DNA from: Methanomicrobium sp. W14
Lineage (GTDB): Archaea > Halobacteriota > Methanomicrobia > Methanomicrobiales > Methanomicrobiaceae
Assembly (NCBI RefSeq): GCF_017875315.1
Contig: NZ_JAGGMM010000001.1
Location: 434,001 to 498,000 of the forward strand
DNA: 64,000 bases
Direction: 5' to 3'
Shown in pieces: positions 26,325 through 35,957 of the stretch. Positions within the stretch are counted from its first letter, which is position 1; each line of letters opens with the position of its first letter. Position numbers and translations under genes: made by a program. The notes beneath the pieces were generated by a model. It did not search any database. It saw nothing but the letters and a program-made list of their open reading frames with translations, and was not told the DNA's origin.

Positions 26325-27084
26325 AGTTGGTATATGCGGAGCTCTCGGAAGAATGGGGACAAAGATAGGCGGACTTGTAAATGATTCGCCGGACCTTGAG
26401 CTTGTCGGAGGAATAGACGTAAAAGCCGGACAGTTCTATGGCACTGAAGTATATGAGTCCTGCCGAATAGATGAGTTCCTGAAAGAGAAAAAACCTGATG
26501 TCCTTGTTGATTTTACGGTTGCCGGCGCTGCTGTTGAAAACGTAAAAGCTGCATCAAAAAACGGCGTTGCGGTTATTGTCGGGACAACAGGTTTTTCCGA
26601 AGAACAGAGAGAGGAACTTGATAAAACTATCACAGGCCGTATTCCGGCGGTAATTTCAAGCAACTTCAGTCTCGGCGTAAACATATTCTGGAGACTTGTA
26701 AGAGAGGCCGCAAAACAGCTGAAAGACTATGATATTGAGGTCATTGAGGCCCATCATCATTTCAAAAAGGACGCCCCGAGCGGGACTGCCAAAACGATTA
26801 TAAAGATATTAAAAGAAGAGGTTGGTGACCGTAAGGAGGTCTACGGGCGTGAAGGCATGGTCGGAGAACGTGGTGATGAAATAGGTGTTCACGTAATACG
26901 CGGGGGAGATATAGTCGGCGATCATACAGTTATGTTTGCAGGAAACGATGAGGTTATAGAACTCACTCATCGCGCATATGACAGGCTTGTATTTGCGCAC
27001 GGAGTAGTTCGTTCAATACCATGGATCTATAAAAAATCTCCGGGCATTTACTCAATGGACGATGTCCTTGGTTTTAATGACTGA
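26317..27084 (+). CDS. dapB: 4-hydroxy-tetrahydrodipicolinate reductase
   Basis: A 255-residue NAD(P)H-dependent reductase following DapA in lysine synthesis. The nucleotide-binding start is IKVGICGALGRMG, and the substrate motif EAHHHFKKDAPSGTA is near residue 148 with the catalytic His-His-Lys set. I chose the ATG that overlaps the dapA stop, because the Rossmann motif starts right after it; upstream open frame is dapA sequence. Confidence 0.95.
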   Translation: MIKVGICGALGRMGTKIGGLVNDSPDLELVGGIDVKAGQFYGTEVYESCRIDEFLKEKKPDVLVDFTVAGAAVENVKAASKNGVAVIVGTTGFSEEQREELDKTITGRIPAVISSNFSLGVNIFWRLVREAAKQLKDYDIEVIEAHHHFKKDAPSGTAKTIIKILKEEVGDRKEVYGREGMVGERGDEIGVHVIRGGDIVGDHTVMFAGNDEVIELTHRAYDRLVFAHGVVRSIPWIYKKSPGIYSMDDVLGFND

Positions 27085-27166
27085 ATATTATTAAATTATC
27101 CTTTATTTTGTAAAAAAACGAAATTTATTTTATTAGTACTGCCAACCTAAGACCGAGGAATTAACT

Positions 27167-27340
27167 ATGGTAGCAGTAGTAGACAAAGATTCTTGTACAG
27201 GTTGCGAAAACTGCGTTGACGCATGTCCATCGGAAGCAATTACAATGAATGACGGTATTGCATCAGTGGACAAAGACAAATGCGTTGACTGTGAAGCATG
27301 TGTGGACGAGTGCCCTGTTGAAGCAATCAGCATGGAATAA
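27167..27340 (+). CDS. 2[4Fe-4S] ferredoxin
   Basis: A 57-residue ferredoxin with two CxxCxxCxxxCP motifs (residues 10-21 and 39-50), a typical small electron carrier of methanogens. Sequence: SCTGCENCVDACPSEAI and KCVDCEACVDECPVEAI, joined by a short acidic linker. It lies 82 nt after dapB and 60 nt before asd with its own TATA-like stretch (about 27121-27135), so it may be independently transcribed. Which oxidoreductase it serves is unknown. Confidence 0.93.
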   Translation: MVAVVDKDSCTGCENCVDACPSEAITMNDGIASVDKDKCVDCEACVDECPVEAISME

Positions 27341-27400
27341 AGCGGCCGGTATAGATAAACAAACATTTTATACCTAAATCAACGTATTCTTTTTTAATCC

Positions 27401-28417
27401 ATGATCAATGTAGGAGTATTAGGTGCAACCGGTGCAGTAGGGCAGCGGTTTGTACAGCTGCTTGCCAGTCATCCCTGGTTTAATCTCCAGACCCTGACGG
27501 CATCTGAACGCAGTGCGGGAAAGAGTTACCGCGATGCGGTAAACTGGCGTCTTGACGAACCCTTTCCGGAATCTGTTGGTGATATCGTAGTAAAAAACAC
27601 TGATGTAAACAGCGTAAAGGATTTGGATCTTGTATTTTCTGCTCTTCCTGCAAGTCTTGCAACAAATCTGGAGACAGATATTTCGCGTGCCGGTGTGGCG
27701 GTATGCAGTAATGCATCCTCCCACAGGATGGATGAAAAAGTTCCTCTTGTGATTCCTGAAGTGAATCCCGACCACCTGGGCCTTATAGATCTGCAGCGTG
27801 ACAGCGGCAGTGACGGGTTTATTGTAACGAATCCTAACTGTTCAACTATAGTTATGGTTTCTGCGCTAAACCCAATAAAGCACCATGAAATTTCTGATAT
27901 TCGCGTGGCAACAATGCAGGCCATATCCGGGGCCGGTTTTGAAGGTGTTGCGGCAATGTCAATCTATGACAACGTGATTCCTTTCATCGGTTCTGAAGAG
28001 GAAAAAATGGAGAACGAAACCCAGAAAATTATGGGGACCTTTGATGGTTCACAGATCATCAGTGCGCCGTTTTCAGTCAGCGCGAGCTGCCACCGTGTAC
28101 CCGTAATAGATGGGCATACCCTGGCAGTCTGGCTTGGAGTCAACGCTTCGGTTGAGGAACTGAAGAATGACTACAGGAATTACAGGGCACCGTTTTCAGG
28201 TCTTCCTACACAGCCTGACAAGTCCGTAATTCTTCTGGAACAGGAGGACAGACCACAGCCCAGACTTGACAGAAATCGTGGCAGGGGAATGACGGTTTCT
28301 GTAGGAAGGGTTCGTGAAGGCATACGCTTTATTGCTATGGGGCACAATACCATACGTGGAGCAGCAGGTGCATCTGTCCTTAATGCAGAACTAATCGTTA
28401 GCAAAAAGTATCTTTAA
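27401..28417 (+). CDS. asd: Aspartate-semialdehyde dehydrogenase
   Basis: A 338-residue enzyme of the archaeal/fungal ASADH type that reduces aspartyl phosphate to aspartate semialdehyde, feeding lysine, threonine and methionine synthesis. The NADP fold is VLGATGAVGQRFVQLL, the catalytic Cys lies in TNPNCSTI near residue 148, and the active-site His is in SCHRVPVIDGH near residue 233. Clustered with dapA and dapB, which use its product. Confidence 0.96.
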   Translation: MINVGVLGATGAVGQRFVQLLASHPWFNLQTLTASERSAGKSYRDAVNWRLDEPFPESVGDIVVKNTDVNSVKDLDLVFSALPASLATNLETDISRAGVAVCSNASSHRMDEKVPLVIPEVNPDHLGLIDLQRDSGSDGFIVTNPNCSTIVMVSALNPIKHHEISDIRVATMQAISGAGFEGVAAMSIYDNVIPFIGSEEEKMENETQKIMGTFDGSQIISAPFSVSASCHRVPVIDGHTLAVWLGVNASVEELKNDYRNYRAPFSGLPTQPDKSVILLEQEDRPQPRLDRNRGRGMTVSVGRVREGIRFIAMGHNTIRGAAGASVLNAELIVSKKYL

Positions 28418-28445
28418 TTGAATTAAAATTAGGAGGGGAAACAAA

Positions 28446-28715
28446 TTGACAGACAATACAGTGTTCGTAGGTAACAAACCTGTAATGAACTATGTTCTTG
28501 CAGTAGTTACGCAATTCAACCAGGGAGCTGAAGAAGTTTCAGTTAAAGCGCGTGGGAAAGCAATTTCCCGCGCTGTTGATACAACGGAGATTGCATTAAA
28601 CCGTTTTTTGGAGAATGTCAAAAAGTCAGAGATAGAGACTTCTACAGAAATCGTTGATACTGAGAGTGGTAAAACAAACGTCTCCAGTATTGAGATTAAA
28701 TTGACGAAAATCTAA
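28446..28715 (+). CDS. albA: Alba, archaeal chromatin protein
   Basis: An 89-residue dimeric DNA/RNA-binding protein that coats archaeal chromosomes. The [18 protein letters not shown] opening and the [14 protein letters not shown] loop are diagnostic. The start codon is TTG, set by the strong AGGAGGGG ribosome site 7 nt upstream. In many archaea, acetylation of a Lys near residue 16 modulates binding; here the equivalent region reads GNKPVMNY with a single Lys. Confidence 0.95.
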   Translation: MTDNTVFVGNKPVMNYVLAVVTQFNQGAEEVSVKARGKAISRAVDTTEIALNRFLENVKKSEIETSTEIVDTESGKTNVSSIEIKLTKI

Positions 28716-28841
28716 GGAAAGTCTTAATTATCTCATTTATTTTTTTAATTTAATGCTTTTTTGTACATTTATATTGTTGCTTTTTCTGCAACAGGTTCTA
28801 CCATAAAGAATATATCGTGTTTTTGATAAACGTTTAATCTA

Positions 28842-29291
28842 ATGAAAATCATTTATGTGCTGTCTGCACTGCTTTTGCTTTCATTAATAGTTCCGGCTGT
28901 ATCTGCAGATGAAGGCAGTCAGTACAGCTACATAGGAATAACCAATCTGTCTGTGGAGCTTTCCGACAATGAGGCTGTCTATGATGTTCACTACAATATT
29001 GATGAAGGTGTTCAGTTTCTTGTTTTGTTCCTCGGGAAATCGGACCTTAAAAGTAAACTCAGCAGGGTTATGAATATTAAAAACGGCAGGTTTGATATTG
29101 TTGATATGGATCACGCCGTTATAACTGTTGACAATTCGTCGGTTGACAACGGTGACGGCTCTCTGTGGTTCCCGAGAAAAGAGCTTATGGTAAATATTCC
29201 TGTGATATCTGTAAAGACGCCAAGGACATCTACAACTTATAATGATACGAAGGAAATACCGGGAATCGGTTATTTTGCAGAAAAAGTCTAA
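28842..29291 (+). CDS. Secreted hypothetical protein
   Basis: A 149-residue protein with a clear signal peptide (MKIIYVLSALLLLSLIVPAV, then SAD as cleavage site), so it is exported. The mature part appears beta-rich with no cysteines and no membrane helix. I do not recognise the family; small secreted proteins like this are frequent in Methanomicrobiales. Single gene with a TATA-like stretch (28815-28830) upstream. Confidence 0.7.
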   Translation: MKIIYVLSALLLLSLIVPAVSADEGSQYSYIGITNLSVELSDNEAVYDVHYNIDEGVQFLVLFLGKSDLKSKLSRVMNIKNGRFDIVDMDHAVITVDNSSVDNGDGSLWFPRKELMVNIPVISVKTPRTSTTYNDTKEIPGIGYFAEKV

Positions 29292-29775
29292 TGAGCTTTT
29301 TTCTGCCTAATGTAATTTTAAAAAGTAAACCTTTTTTGATTTTTGGCAGTAATCTGAATTATATCTGTTCAGTTTTTTTATGCGTGTATGATTGACCAGC
29401 TTTTATCTCTCTTAGGGGTGCTTTTCAAAAAAACCTGAAAATTCTTATTTTCTAGACAGGTAATTAATTTTTTCGTTTCTTTGATTCTTTTCTTTTTTTA
29501 TATTTTTTCTATAAGACATACGTAATTGTACTGAAAATTTTTGGTGCCTGGTTTTATGTCATCACCTGAAGAAATTAACCTGATGCTAATTTCAGGTTCT
29601 CTGAATTCTTCGCAGTCTTCGTCAGATGAAATAAATTCTGTATTAATGCATCGGATTTAGATGTAATGTTTTGGTTTCATTGTTATATTCAAAATCCGGA
29701 ACCAAAAAAGGAGAAAAAAATTTAATAGCATTTCAACTAAAAAATGAAAATTTTATTTTTACAGAATTCCGGCTG
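29292..29775. other. AT-rich intergenic region between convergent genes
   Basis: Ends of the secreted protein gene and DUF373 gene face each other here. A 34-codon open frame at 29556-29660 has no ribosome site and is probably random. An imperfect hairpin AAATTA/TAATTT flanked by CCTG/CAGG sits near 29568-29600. I see nothing else. Confidence 0.35.
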
Positions 29776-30891
29776 TTAAAGTTCAGAATTCAGTTTTATT
29801 TTTGTCCACTTTATTATGTATTTTTGCAGGTACATTCCGGTTGCCGCAAGTATCAGCCCGATTGACGTTGTGTATACAATAACTCTTACACCTTCAATTC
29901 CGAGGAACGGGAAGTCCAGGTTACTGCTGACTGCAAGGATGTATATGCTTGCACCGTATATGATAATCCCCACAGCTGTGACAAAGAAAGGTATTGAGAT
30001 ATATCTCCCGAGAATTGTTATATCATTGAGATAAATATCGATGATTTTGCCTATGGACGCTATCAGGACTGCTATAGTGAAGTAAGCTATTGATCCGTAT
30101 GTGAACGAAAGCAGATAAAACAAAATTCCCTGCTCTACGGAATACCATTCAAGAAGACTTGTAAGTCCGATAATTACACCGATTATTCCTATAAGTATAG
30201 CCGAGATGTAGGCAATGAACGTAAATCTCCCCCCCAAAAAGGAAGAGTGGAGGGCATTGAGGGCATAGTTGAAATATTCGTCAATTCCCATTCCTTTGAA
30301 GAGCAGAAACAGTCCTAAGACGCCCACTACTATTACAACAGCTATCTCCGGGGTTCCCATAAGGTTTGCAATAGCATAGAGAAGCATTGCAAGACCTATA
30401 GGCACAAGGAAAGTTCTTGCTACCTTAGGGTCATCCATGAATTTTTTGATTATATAGTAGGTGCCCTCAAGATTGGGCATCTGGTTCACTATAACACGCT
30501 GAATGCTTTTGACGTCCACAACAGACTGAATAATAGGGAGTACAAATTCGTCCTCTGCTCCGTCAGTGACGAGTATGCATTCATTGATCTCATTCTCCCA
30601 GACAATCTTTCCGAGTTCTTGTGAGATCCTCCTGTCTCCTTCTATTTCGTTTGTGTGGTTGCCCCCGATAACTGATATGTATACGTCTTCGCCTTTTGCC
30701 TTAAGCTCATCATAGGTTTTCAGAGCCTGAAACATTGCATTGACATCGGAATCCTCAGGATCGGAGAGAGCCAGACTGTTGGCCGCATTAAGGCAGTTGT
30801 CCCTTCCGACAACCGGTTCATTTATGTTTGCCTTAAAACCGATATCATCATCGCGATCGACACACAGAATCAGTGTTTTAACATCCGGCAT
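29776..30891 (-). CDS. DUF373 family membrane protein
   Basis: A 371-residue archaeal protein (COG2237). Residues 1-140 form a soluble domain with LILCVDRDDDIG, an acidic loop, and VIGGNHTNEIEGDRRI. Residues 165-365 hold about six membrane helices. It is widespread in euryarchaea but has no established function. The coiled-coil gene (COG1340) lies 59 nt upstream on the same strand and is likely co-transcribed. Confidence 0.88.
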   Translation of the reverse strand: MPDVKTLILCVDRDDDIGFKANINEPVVGRDNCLNAANSLALSDPEDSDVNAMFQALKTYDELKAKGEDVYISVIGGNHTNEIEGDRRISQELGKIVWENEINECILVTDGAEDEFVLPIIQSVVDVKSIQRVIVNQMPNLEGTYYIIKKFMDDPKVARTFLVPIGLAMLLYAIANLMGTPEIAVVIVVGVLGLFLLFKGMGIDEYFNYALNALHSSFLGGRFTFIAYISAILIGIIGVIIGLTSLLEWYSVEQGILFYLLSFTYGSIAYFTIAVLIASIGKIIDIYLNDITILGRYISIPFFVTAVGIIIYGASIYILAVSSNLDFPFLGIEGVRVIVYTTSIGLILAATGMYLQKYIIKWTKIKLNSEL

Positions 30892-30950
30892 CTATATTAA
30901 AATTCATTTTATATGTATAAAAAATTGTCTAAAAAAAGGATATTTTTTGT

Positions 30951-31823
30951 TTAGATCAGTTTTGCACGCTGAAGAAGCAGTATATCATCAGTCGTGAGTT
31001 TTTCACCGCTTCTGAACTGCTGGAATACCTGTTCAGCTTCTTTGCGCACAGCTTTCTGTTCTTTGGTAACTTTTGACTTCTTTGTCTTCTTGCGCAGGCC
31101 GCCGATTACCTTATCATAATCACGGATCTCTTTCTGGCATGCGATGAACTGGTTGTGCTCTGAATCCGCGGATTCCTGTGCTTCAACAAATTTTTTGTGT
31201 GCTTCATCGGCAGCTTCACGTGACTTGTCAGCCTTGCGGTAGCATTCAACCATAAGATCATGGTATTTCTGTGCAAGTTCAGCGGCTTCTGTTACCTGGG
31301 CATGAAGTTCTGAAGCTTTTTTGCGGAGGTCACGAGCTTCCTGAAGCTTTGTGTGAATCTCCTTGTTCTGCTCAAGTTCTTCTTCCTGGTCTTTTATGGA
31401 AAGCCTGAGCTGCTTAATTTTCTCAATAAGCTCGCGCTCTTTCTCAGTGTTCATCACCCTGGTCTGCTGTTCCATCTCAAGGTGTTCAATCTGCTTCTGC
31501 AGTTCTTTTATGCCGCGGTTGTTGCTGATTGCACCGTGCTCTTTTTTATGAGCATCTATTTCTTCGAAGAGAGCATTTGCCTTGTCATTGTAGACATTTC
31601 TCTCGTCTTTTAAGCGGTGAACATCATTATTTGATTTGTCACGAAGTTCCTTGTTTTTCTGTGCATCGTCAACGAACTCACGTGTCTGCGCATTAAGCTG
31701 ATTGCGTTCGCGTGCATGCGAACTTGCAAGAGCATTTAGTTCATTTCTTTTTTCTTTATGTTCCTCTGACTGCTGGAGAACAACTTTTCTTTTTTCTATC
31801 AATTCATTCAACATGCTCAACAC
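30951..31823 (-). CDS. Archaeal coiled-coil protein (COG1340 type)
   Basis: A 290-residue, almost entirely helical coiled-coil protein: long runs of E, K, Q and L with heptad spacing from residue 1 to about 245, and a basic stretch GGLRKKTKKSKVTKEQKAVRKE near residue 245 before a short tail GEKLTTDDILLLQRAKLI. No enzymatic motif. The family is widespread in euryarchaea and has no assigned role; structural or chromosome-associated functions have been suggested by others. A MLSMLNEL start is used; the second Met at residue 4 is possible. Confidence 0.85.
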   Translation of the reverse strand: MLSMLNELIEKRKVVLQQSEEHKEKRNELNALASSHARERNQLNAQTREFVDDAQKNKELRDKSNNDVHRLKDERNVYNDKANALFEEIDAHKKEHGAISNNRGIKELQKQIEHLEMEQQTRVMNTEKERELIEKIKQLRLSIKDQEEELEQNKEIHTKLQEARDLRKKASELHAQVTEAAELAQKYHDLMVECYRKADKSREAADEAHKKFVEAQESADSEHNQFIACQKEIRDYDKVIGGLRKKTKKSKVTKEQKAVRKEAEQVFQQFRSGEKLTTDDILLLQRAKLI

Positions 31824-32261
31824 ATACCTGTAGTCATAAACCCTGCATTCCCAAAACAGCCGTTTTTACAAATAACTGTCAATGTTGATTAAGGATAATT
31901 AAATTAACGAAACAAAAGATCTCTTTTCCCGGGTACTCCTTTTTTGGTATCCGTGTTCTACATGCTGTTCGTCTTTTGTTCGACTCCCTATTCCACCAAC
32001 GGAAAGCTTTTTACATCACTTTTTAGACATTTCCGTTTAAGTTATTTGTGCACTCTTTTTAGGTCTGCACAATGATTTCTATAAATTAGAGGGCTTATAT
32101 TAAATAAGATTTTCGTTAAGAGATTTTCATCTCTGTTGCACAACTAATAACAAGTTACTGATCTGCTTTGTTCTTTTAGAAATATATCGGTTGTTGGCTT
32201 ATGAAACATTTGCGCTCAACGTAAATAATACTAAATCTTTCCTTGCAGATTGCATTAATTT
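31824..32261. other. Intergenic region between two leftward genes
   Basis: Upstream of the coiled-coil gene. The minus strand carries a near-repeat GTCGAAC/GACGAAC (31973-31988 region) and a CCCGGG (31929-31934). A TATA-like stretch on the minus strand near 32085-32110 could be the promoter. I see no gene or clear RNA. Confidence 0.35.
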
Positions 32262-32900
32262 TTAATGTTTAAGGCCACCTGTCATGTTTTTTTCTATAAC
32301 CCTTATTGCTCCGGCAGAATGGATGCGGGTGACTCTGCAGGGGTCGTTAAGCTTCTCTTTTAGTTTTGGCAGTGAATTCTTTACAAGTTCAGGGTTGTAT
32401 TTTCCGATAACCCTGAATATCTCGGGTGCTTCACTTCTTACATATTTTTCATCAGGGTCATCCAGCAGACTTTCAAAGACAGTGATGTACTCTTTAAACA
32501 AAACGGGATTTGTATTTGCAATATTTTCACAACACCAGATCATTGACATGCGAACCTTTGGCTCATCATCTCTATGCATGTTTATAATATCTTCCAGTCG
32601 TTGCGAAATTGTTTTAGTTTTTGCTCTTCCTGTTCTTCCTATGGCAAACAGGGCGTTCTCCCGGACTTTGGAAGATTTGTTTTTCAGGTGACAAAAGGCC
32701 GTCTCAAGGTGGCTTTGCACAATCTCTGGTTTACTGATACCTATCTGTCCGACGGCCCACAGGGCTCCTGCGATAATTTCCGGATCATTTCCTGTTAAAC
32801 ATTTTTCAATGAATAATAAATCGTTTTTTGTTACTGAATCGGGCTGTTTAGCTCCTCTGCGGGATATTTCCTTTACTTTTTCCAGTGCGGATTTTTCCAT
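32262..32900 (-). CDS. HEAT-repeat protein
   Basis: A 212-residue alpha-solenoid of HEAT-like repeats: GNDPEIIAGALWAVGQIG, NKSSKVRENALFAIGRTG, RDDEPKVRMSMIWCCENI and DDPDEKYVRSEAPEIFRVIG. No catalytic domain. It is the second HEAT protein in this window; it is only distantly similar to the one at 5506-6168. It stands alone between large intergenic gaps. Role unknown, probably protein binding. Confidence 0.85.
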   Translation of the reverse strand: MEKSALEKVKEISRRGAKQPDSVTKNDLLFIEKCLTGNDPEIIAGALWAVGQIGISKPEIVQSHLETAFCHLKNKSSKVRENALFAIGRTGRAKTKTISQRLEDIINMHRDDEPKVRMSMIWCCENIANTNPVLFKEYITVFESLLDDPDEKYVRSEAPEIFRVIGKYNPELVKNSLPKLKEKLNDPCRVTRIHSAGAIRVIEKNMTGGLKH

Positions 32901-33305
32901 AGTTTAGATAAATTATTATTTTCATTCCTAAAAACAGGGCAGGGTTTTTATAAATGTCCGTACTTTTTCCTAAAGAGACAGTTTCTCTGGCAGCACTGTA
33001 ACGGCCGGTCATTTTGTTTTACGCTTTAATGTGGGCATTTTCATACTGCTGTAAAATAGAGAAATACCAGATATCCGAACATGATAACCTGAAAAAAATA
33101 TTTATGCCGGATTTTTGCTATATGGCGTGGTAAATACCCCTGACAGTCGTCTAAATAAAAATTATGCCATTCCTTTATTTTGGACAGAATAGAAAAATAT
33201 ATTTTAAGGCGGAAAATCTGTCATGTGGAATAAATAAAAAATATTTTATTATTGTATGGTGGTGTTGAAGATTTATGTCTGAGTTATCTGAATTTTTTTC
33301 AGTTT
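32901..33305. other. Gene-free region downstream of ftsZ
   Basis: Between the ftsZ stop and the HEAT gene start, both leftward. Contains a small dyad GGTA-AA-TACC (33128-33137) and a minus-strand TATA-like stretch near 33098-33120. I see no RNA gene. Confidence 0.35.
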
Positions 33306-34481
33306 TTAGCGGATGAAATCTATAAGACCACCGCTTGTCTGTTCAGGTGTAGCCCTTCTTGCAGAAGAACCGAGAACGTTGTTGTGACGTGAATTATTTC
33401 TTTCAAACGGGCCCTGGGCGATTTCAGACCTTGACATGCTGGCTGTAGCGCTATTGCGCCCGATGACCTGCGCACTTTTTACACCTGTCATAATTGCCAT
33501 GACTCTTACTTTTCCCTCGAATTCGCTGTTTATGCGTGCTCCCCAGATAACATCGGCATGCGCGTCAAGTTCATAGGTAAGTGTACTTGCAATTTCTTCT
33601 GCATCAGCGAGTGTCAGGTCGCTTCCTCCTGTGATGTGAATCAGGCTTCCTGTTGCGCCGCGGTAGTCGATATCAAGAAGCGGGTGGTTGAGACACTCGT
33701 GAACGACACTTTCGGATTTGTTCTGCTGTTTTGACTCTCCGACAAGCATTACTGCGACTCCGCCTTTGCTCATTATTGCACGAACGTCAGCGTAATCGAT
33801 GTTAATCAGTGACGGCTCGGTTATCGTCTCAGATATGCCTTTTACAGTCTCTGCGATTAGCTGGTCCATAACCGAGAACGCCTGCCCGAGAGGAAGGTTG
33901 GGCACAAATGTCATAAGACGGTTGTTGTCCAGTACAATTACCGAATCAGCCGCATTGGACAGTGCTTCCAGTCCCTCTTCTGCACGCATGAGACGTGCTT
34001 TTTCCACCTGGAACGGATAACTTACCATCCCTACAACAATTGCCCCCTGCTCCTTTGCAATCTGGGCTACAACCGGTGCAACACCTGTACCTGTTCCGCC
34101 GCCCATGCCGGCTGTAATAAATACAAGGTCTGCATCCTGCAAAAGACCTTCAAGAGTTGTCCTTGCCATTTCTGCAGCACGTTTTCCGACATCCGGGAAA
34201 CCTCCCGCACCAAGTCCCTTTGTAAGGGACTTGCCGACAAGAACCCTTTTGTCAGCCTGGATCATCTCCAGGTGCTGCTTGTCTGTATTTACGGCTATTG
34301 TCTCGGCACCGTTGACCTTCATGTGGTACAGACGGTTCACAGTGTTGTTGCCTGCTCCCCCGCACCCGACAATAACAATTCTCGGCTGACCTATGAAGTC
34401 TTCCTCTCCAATAACCCCTGTTCTCCTTTCAATTTGTTCAGATTCTGCGTGCTTTAAAGCCTCGTTGATAATACTTTGCAT
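33306..34481 (-). CDS. ftsZ: Cell division protein FtsZ
   Basis: A 391-residue tubulin-like GTPase that builds the division ring. The nucleotide motifs are [14 protein letters not shown] near residue 34, the tubulin signature [12 protein letters not shown] near residue 124 and [11 protein letters not shown] near residue 230. The C-terminal tail after residue 345 is short with GGLIDFIR at the very end. A strong GAAAGGAGGT ribosome site precedes the ATG. A ribbon-helix-helix gene lies 96 nt upstream on the same strand and probably regulates it. Confidence 0.97.
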   Translation of the reverse strand: MQSIINEALKHAESEQIERRTGVIGEEDFIGQPRIVIVGCGGAGNNTVNRLYHMKVNGAETIAVNTDKQHLEMIQADKRVLVGKSLTKGLGAGGFPDVGKRAAEMARTTLEGLLQDADLVFITAGMGGGTGTGVAPVVAQIAKEQGAIVVGMVSYPFQVEKARLMRAEEGLEALSNAADSVIVLDNNRLMTFVPNLPLGQAFSVMDQLIAETVKGISETITEPSLINIDYADVRAIMSKGGVAVMLVGESKQQNKSESVVHECLNHPLLDIDYRGATGSLIHITGGSDLTLADAEEIASTLTYELDAHADVIWGARINSEFEGKVRVMAIMTGVKSAQVIGRNSATASMSRSEIAQGPFERNNSRHNNVLGSSARRATPEQTSGGLIDFIR

Positions 34482-34577
34482 CCAATAAACCTCCTTTCCT
34501 CGTTTTAAATTAAATCAGATTTTGGGTTTGATTTTTTGAGACGGAATGCTTGTACTTAAATCTGTATCCCCTTTTGT

Positions 34578-34757
34578 TTACATCTCAAAGGAAATCTGTT
34601 CACTGTCTCTGATTACCCTGTTTGCGTGTTTTCCGATGAGTTCTCTAACAGAGTATCTTATTGCTTCAGATACTGTGGGGAATTCTCCAGCCTCCACCAG
34701 TTTTTCAAGCATTGCAACCTGCTGTGAAGGTAATCTGATTGTAACTCGCTCCATCAT
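34578..34757 (-). CDS. Ribbon-helix-helix regulator upstream of ftsZ
   Basis: A roughly 59-residue CopG/MetJ-type DNA-binding protein: the ribbon MERVTIRLPSQQVAML followed by helices VEAGEFPTVSEAIRYSVREL and a short basic tail. It has no ligand domain. Either of two adjacent ATGs or an upstream GTG (34766) could be the start. The next gene is ftsZ, 96 nt downstream. The region directly upstream is packed with CAGAC/GTCTG half-sites, the expected pattern for cooperative binding of an RHH dimer, so autoregulation is likely. Such genes often precede ftsZ in Methanomicrobiales, to my knowledge. Confidence 0.88.
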   Translation of the reverse strand: MMERVTIRLPSQQVAMLEKLVEAGEFPTVSEAIRYSVRELIGKHANRVIRDSEQISFEM

Positions 34758-34768
34758 TGAAACCACAT

Positions 34769-34846
34769 GTCCGACATATGGCAGACAATTGTCTGCTATT
34801 TGTCTGACGTATGTTTACTTTTTGTCAGACACTAATCTTCAGACAA
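34769..34846 (-). promoter_or_regulatory. Operator cluster upstream of the RHH-ftsZ operon
   Basis: Five exact half-sites: CAGAC at 34782, 34826 and 34839, and GTCTG at 34791 and 34802 (start positions), plus an imperfect GTCCGAC at 34770-34776. GCAGACAATTGTCTGC (34781-34796) is a perfect 16-bp palindrome; GTCTGAC (34802-34808) and GTCAGAC (34824-34830) form a second dyad. The cluster begins 12 nt upstream of the RHH start codon, so it covers the promoter. Confidence 0.7.
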
Positions 34847-34955
34847 TCATTGATACAATCTATAACTATATAAAGGTTTGTTTTTAAAATCTGCATTATT
34901 CAAAATTTTTTTATCTACCTAAAATCAACTAACTGTATAAAAGGGAGAGATTTTT

Positions 34956-35957
34956 TTGGGACGCTATTTTCCCCGTAAAGTGTGTCACGGCGGAGCATCG
35001 CAGCTTCATGAAGAGTTAAACAGTGGAGGTATACTGGATTTTAGTGCCAATTTGAATCCTTTTCCCCCTGTGTTTGACTGGAATCCGGATATTTCATCTG
35101 CTTCTTTTTATCCGGATGATTCATATTATAAACTGAAAAAGAAAATTGCAAATAAATTTGGTTGCCACGAGGATGAAATCTGCGTAGGAAACGGGTCTAT
35201 AGAGGTTATAAGGTCTTTTTTCTATGCTGTAATTGAAAATGGTGATCTTGTCAGGACAGATCCTCATACGTTTGGTGAGTATGCTCTTTCGGTGAAACTT
35301 GCAGGCGGGATATGTTCGTCTGATAGTATAAAAAAAGCAAAAGTCCGGGTCATATGTAATCCCAATAATCCCACGGGGGATTTGCTCTGCTTAAAAGACC
35401 TTCAGAATATTGCAGATGATATAAAATTATCCGGAGGCATGCTCTTTGTTGATGAAGCCTTCAACGAACTTGCAGAAGGTGCAGAATCCATGATTGGAAA
35501 AGGATTTTCAAATGTTTTTGTCAGCAGGTCGTTTACAAAATCTTTTTCCGTTCCTGGTCTAAGGATTGGTTTTGGTTTCGGTGACCCTTCACTCATAGAA
35601 AAAATGGAAGTTATCAGACCGCCCTGGACCCTTAATTCATTTGCCGAGAATTTTGCATATAATGCTCTTGATCATTATGATGAGCTTTTAGAATCCCGCT
35701 CACTGATAAAAAGGGAAAGAAACTGGCTCTATGAAAAGTTTGATGAAATCGGAATCAGTTATAATGAATCATGCACGAATTTCATCCTTCTGGATATATC
35801 CAGAAATGCAGGTGATTTTACACGTGATATGCTTAAGAGAGGAGTTTTCATACGTGACTGTACTTCTTTTGGTCTTCCCGGGTCAGTGAGGGTTGCTGTA
35901 AGGACGAGAGAAGAGAATGAGGTTCTTGTGGAGGCTTTGAAAAAGTGCTGGCTTTAA
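34956..35957 (+). CDS. cobD: L-threonine-O-3-phosphate decarboxylase-like aminotransferase (CobD family)
   Basis: A 333-residue PLP fold-type I enzyme of the CobD/HisC family. CobD makes (R)-1-amino-2-propanol phosphate, the linker in cobalamin. N-terminal CHGG...LDFSANLNPFPP is the hallmark separating CobD from HisC; PNNPTG and the PLP Lys in SFTKSFSVPGLRIG (near residue 193) are seen. The start is TTG after GGGAGAG. cobY overlaps its end by 13 nt, supporting the cobalamin role. Note the short stretch in which KVCHGG replaces the more usual HGG. Confidence 0.88.
   Translation: MGRYFPRKVCHGGASQLHEELNSGGILDFSANLNPFPPVFDWNPDISSASFYPDDSYYKLKKKIANKFGCHEDEICVGNGSIEVIRSFFYAVIENGDLVRTDPHTFGEYALSVKLAGGICSSDSIKKAKVRVICNPNNPTGDLLCLKDLQNIADDIKLSGGMLFVDEAFNELAEGAESMIGKGFSNVFVSRSFTKSFSVPGLRIGFGFGDPSLIEKMEVIRPPWTLNSFAENFAYNALDHYDELLESRSLIKRERNWLYEKFDEIGISYNESCTNFILLDISRNAGDFTRDMLKRGVFIRDCTSFGLPGSVRVAVRTREENEVLVEALKKCWL

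Noticed and set aside
29556-29660. 34-codon open frame between convergent genes
   Set aside because: No ribosome site and too short to judge; the imperfect hairpin inside it explains the sequence pattern as well.
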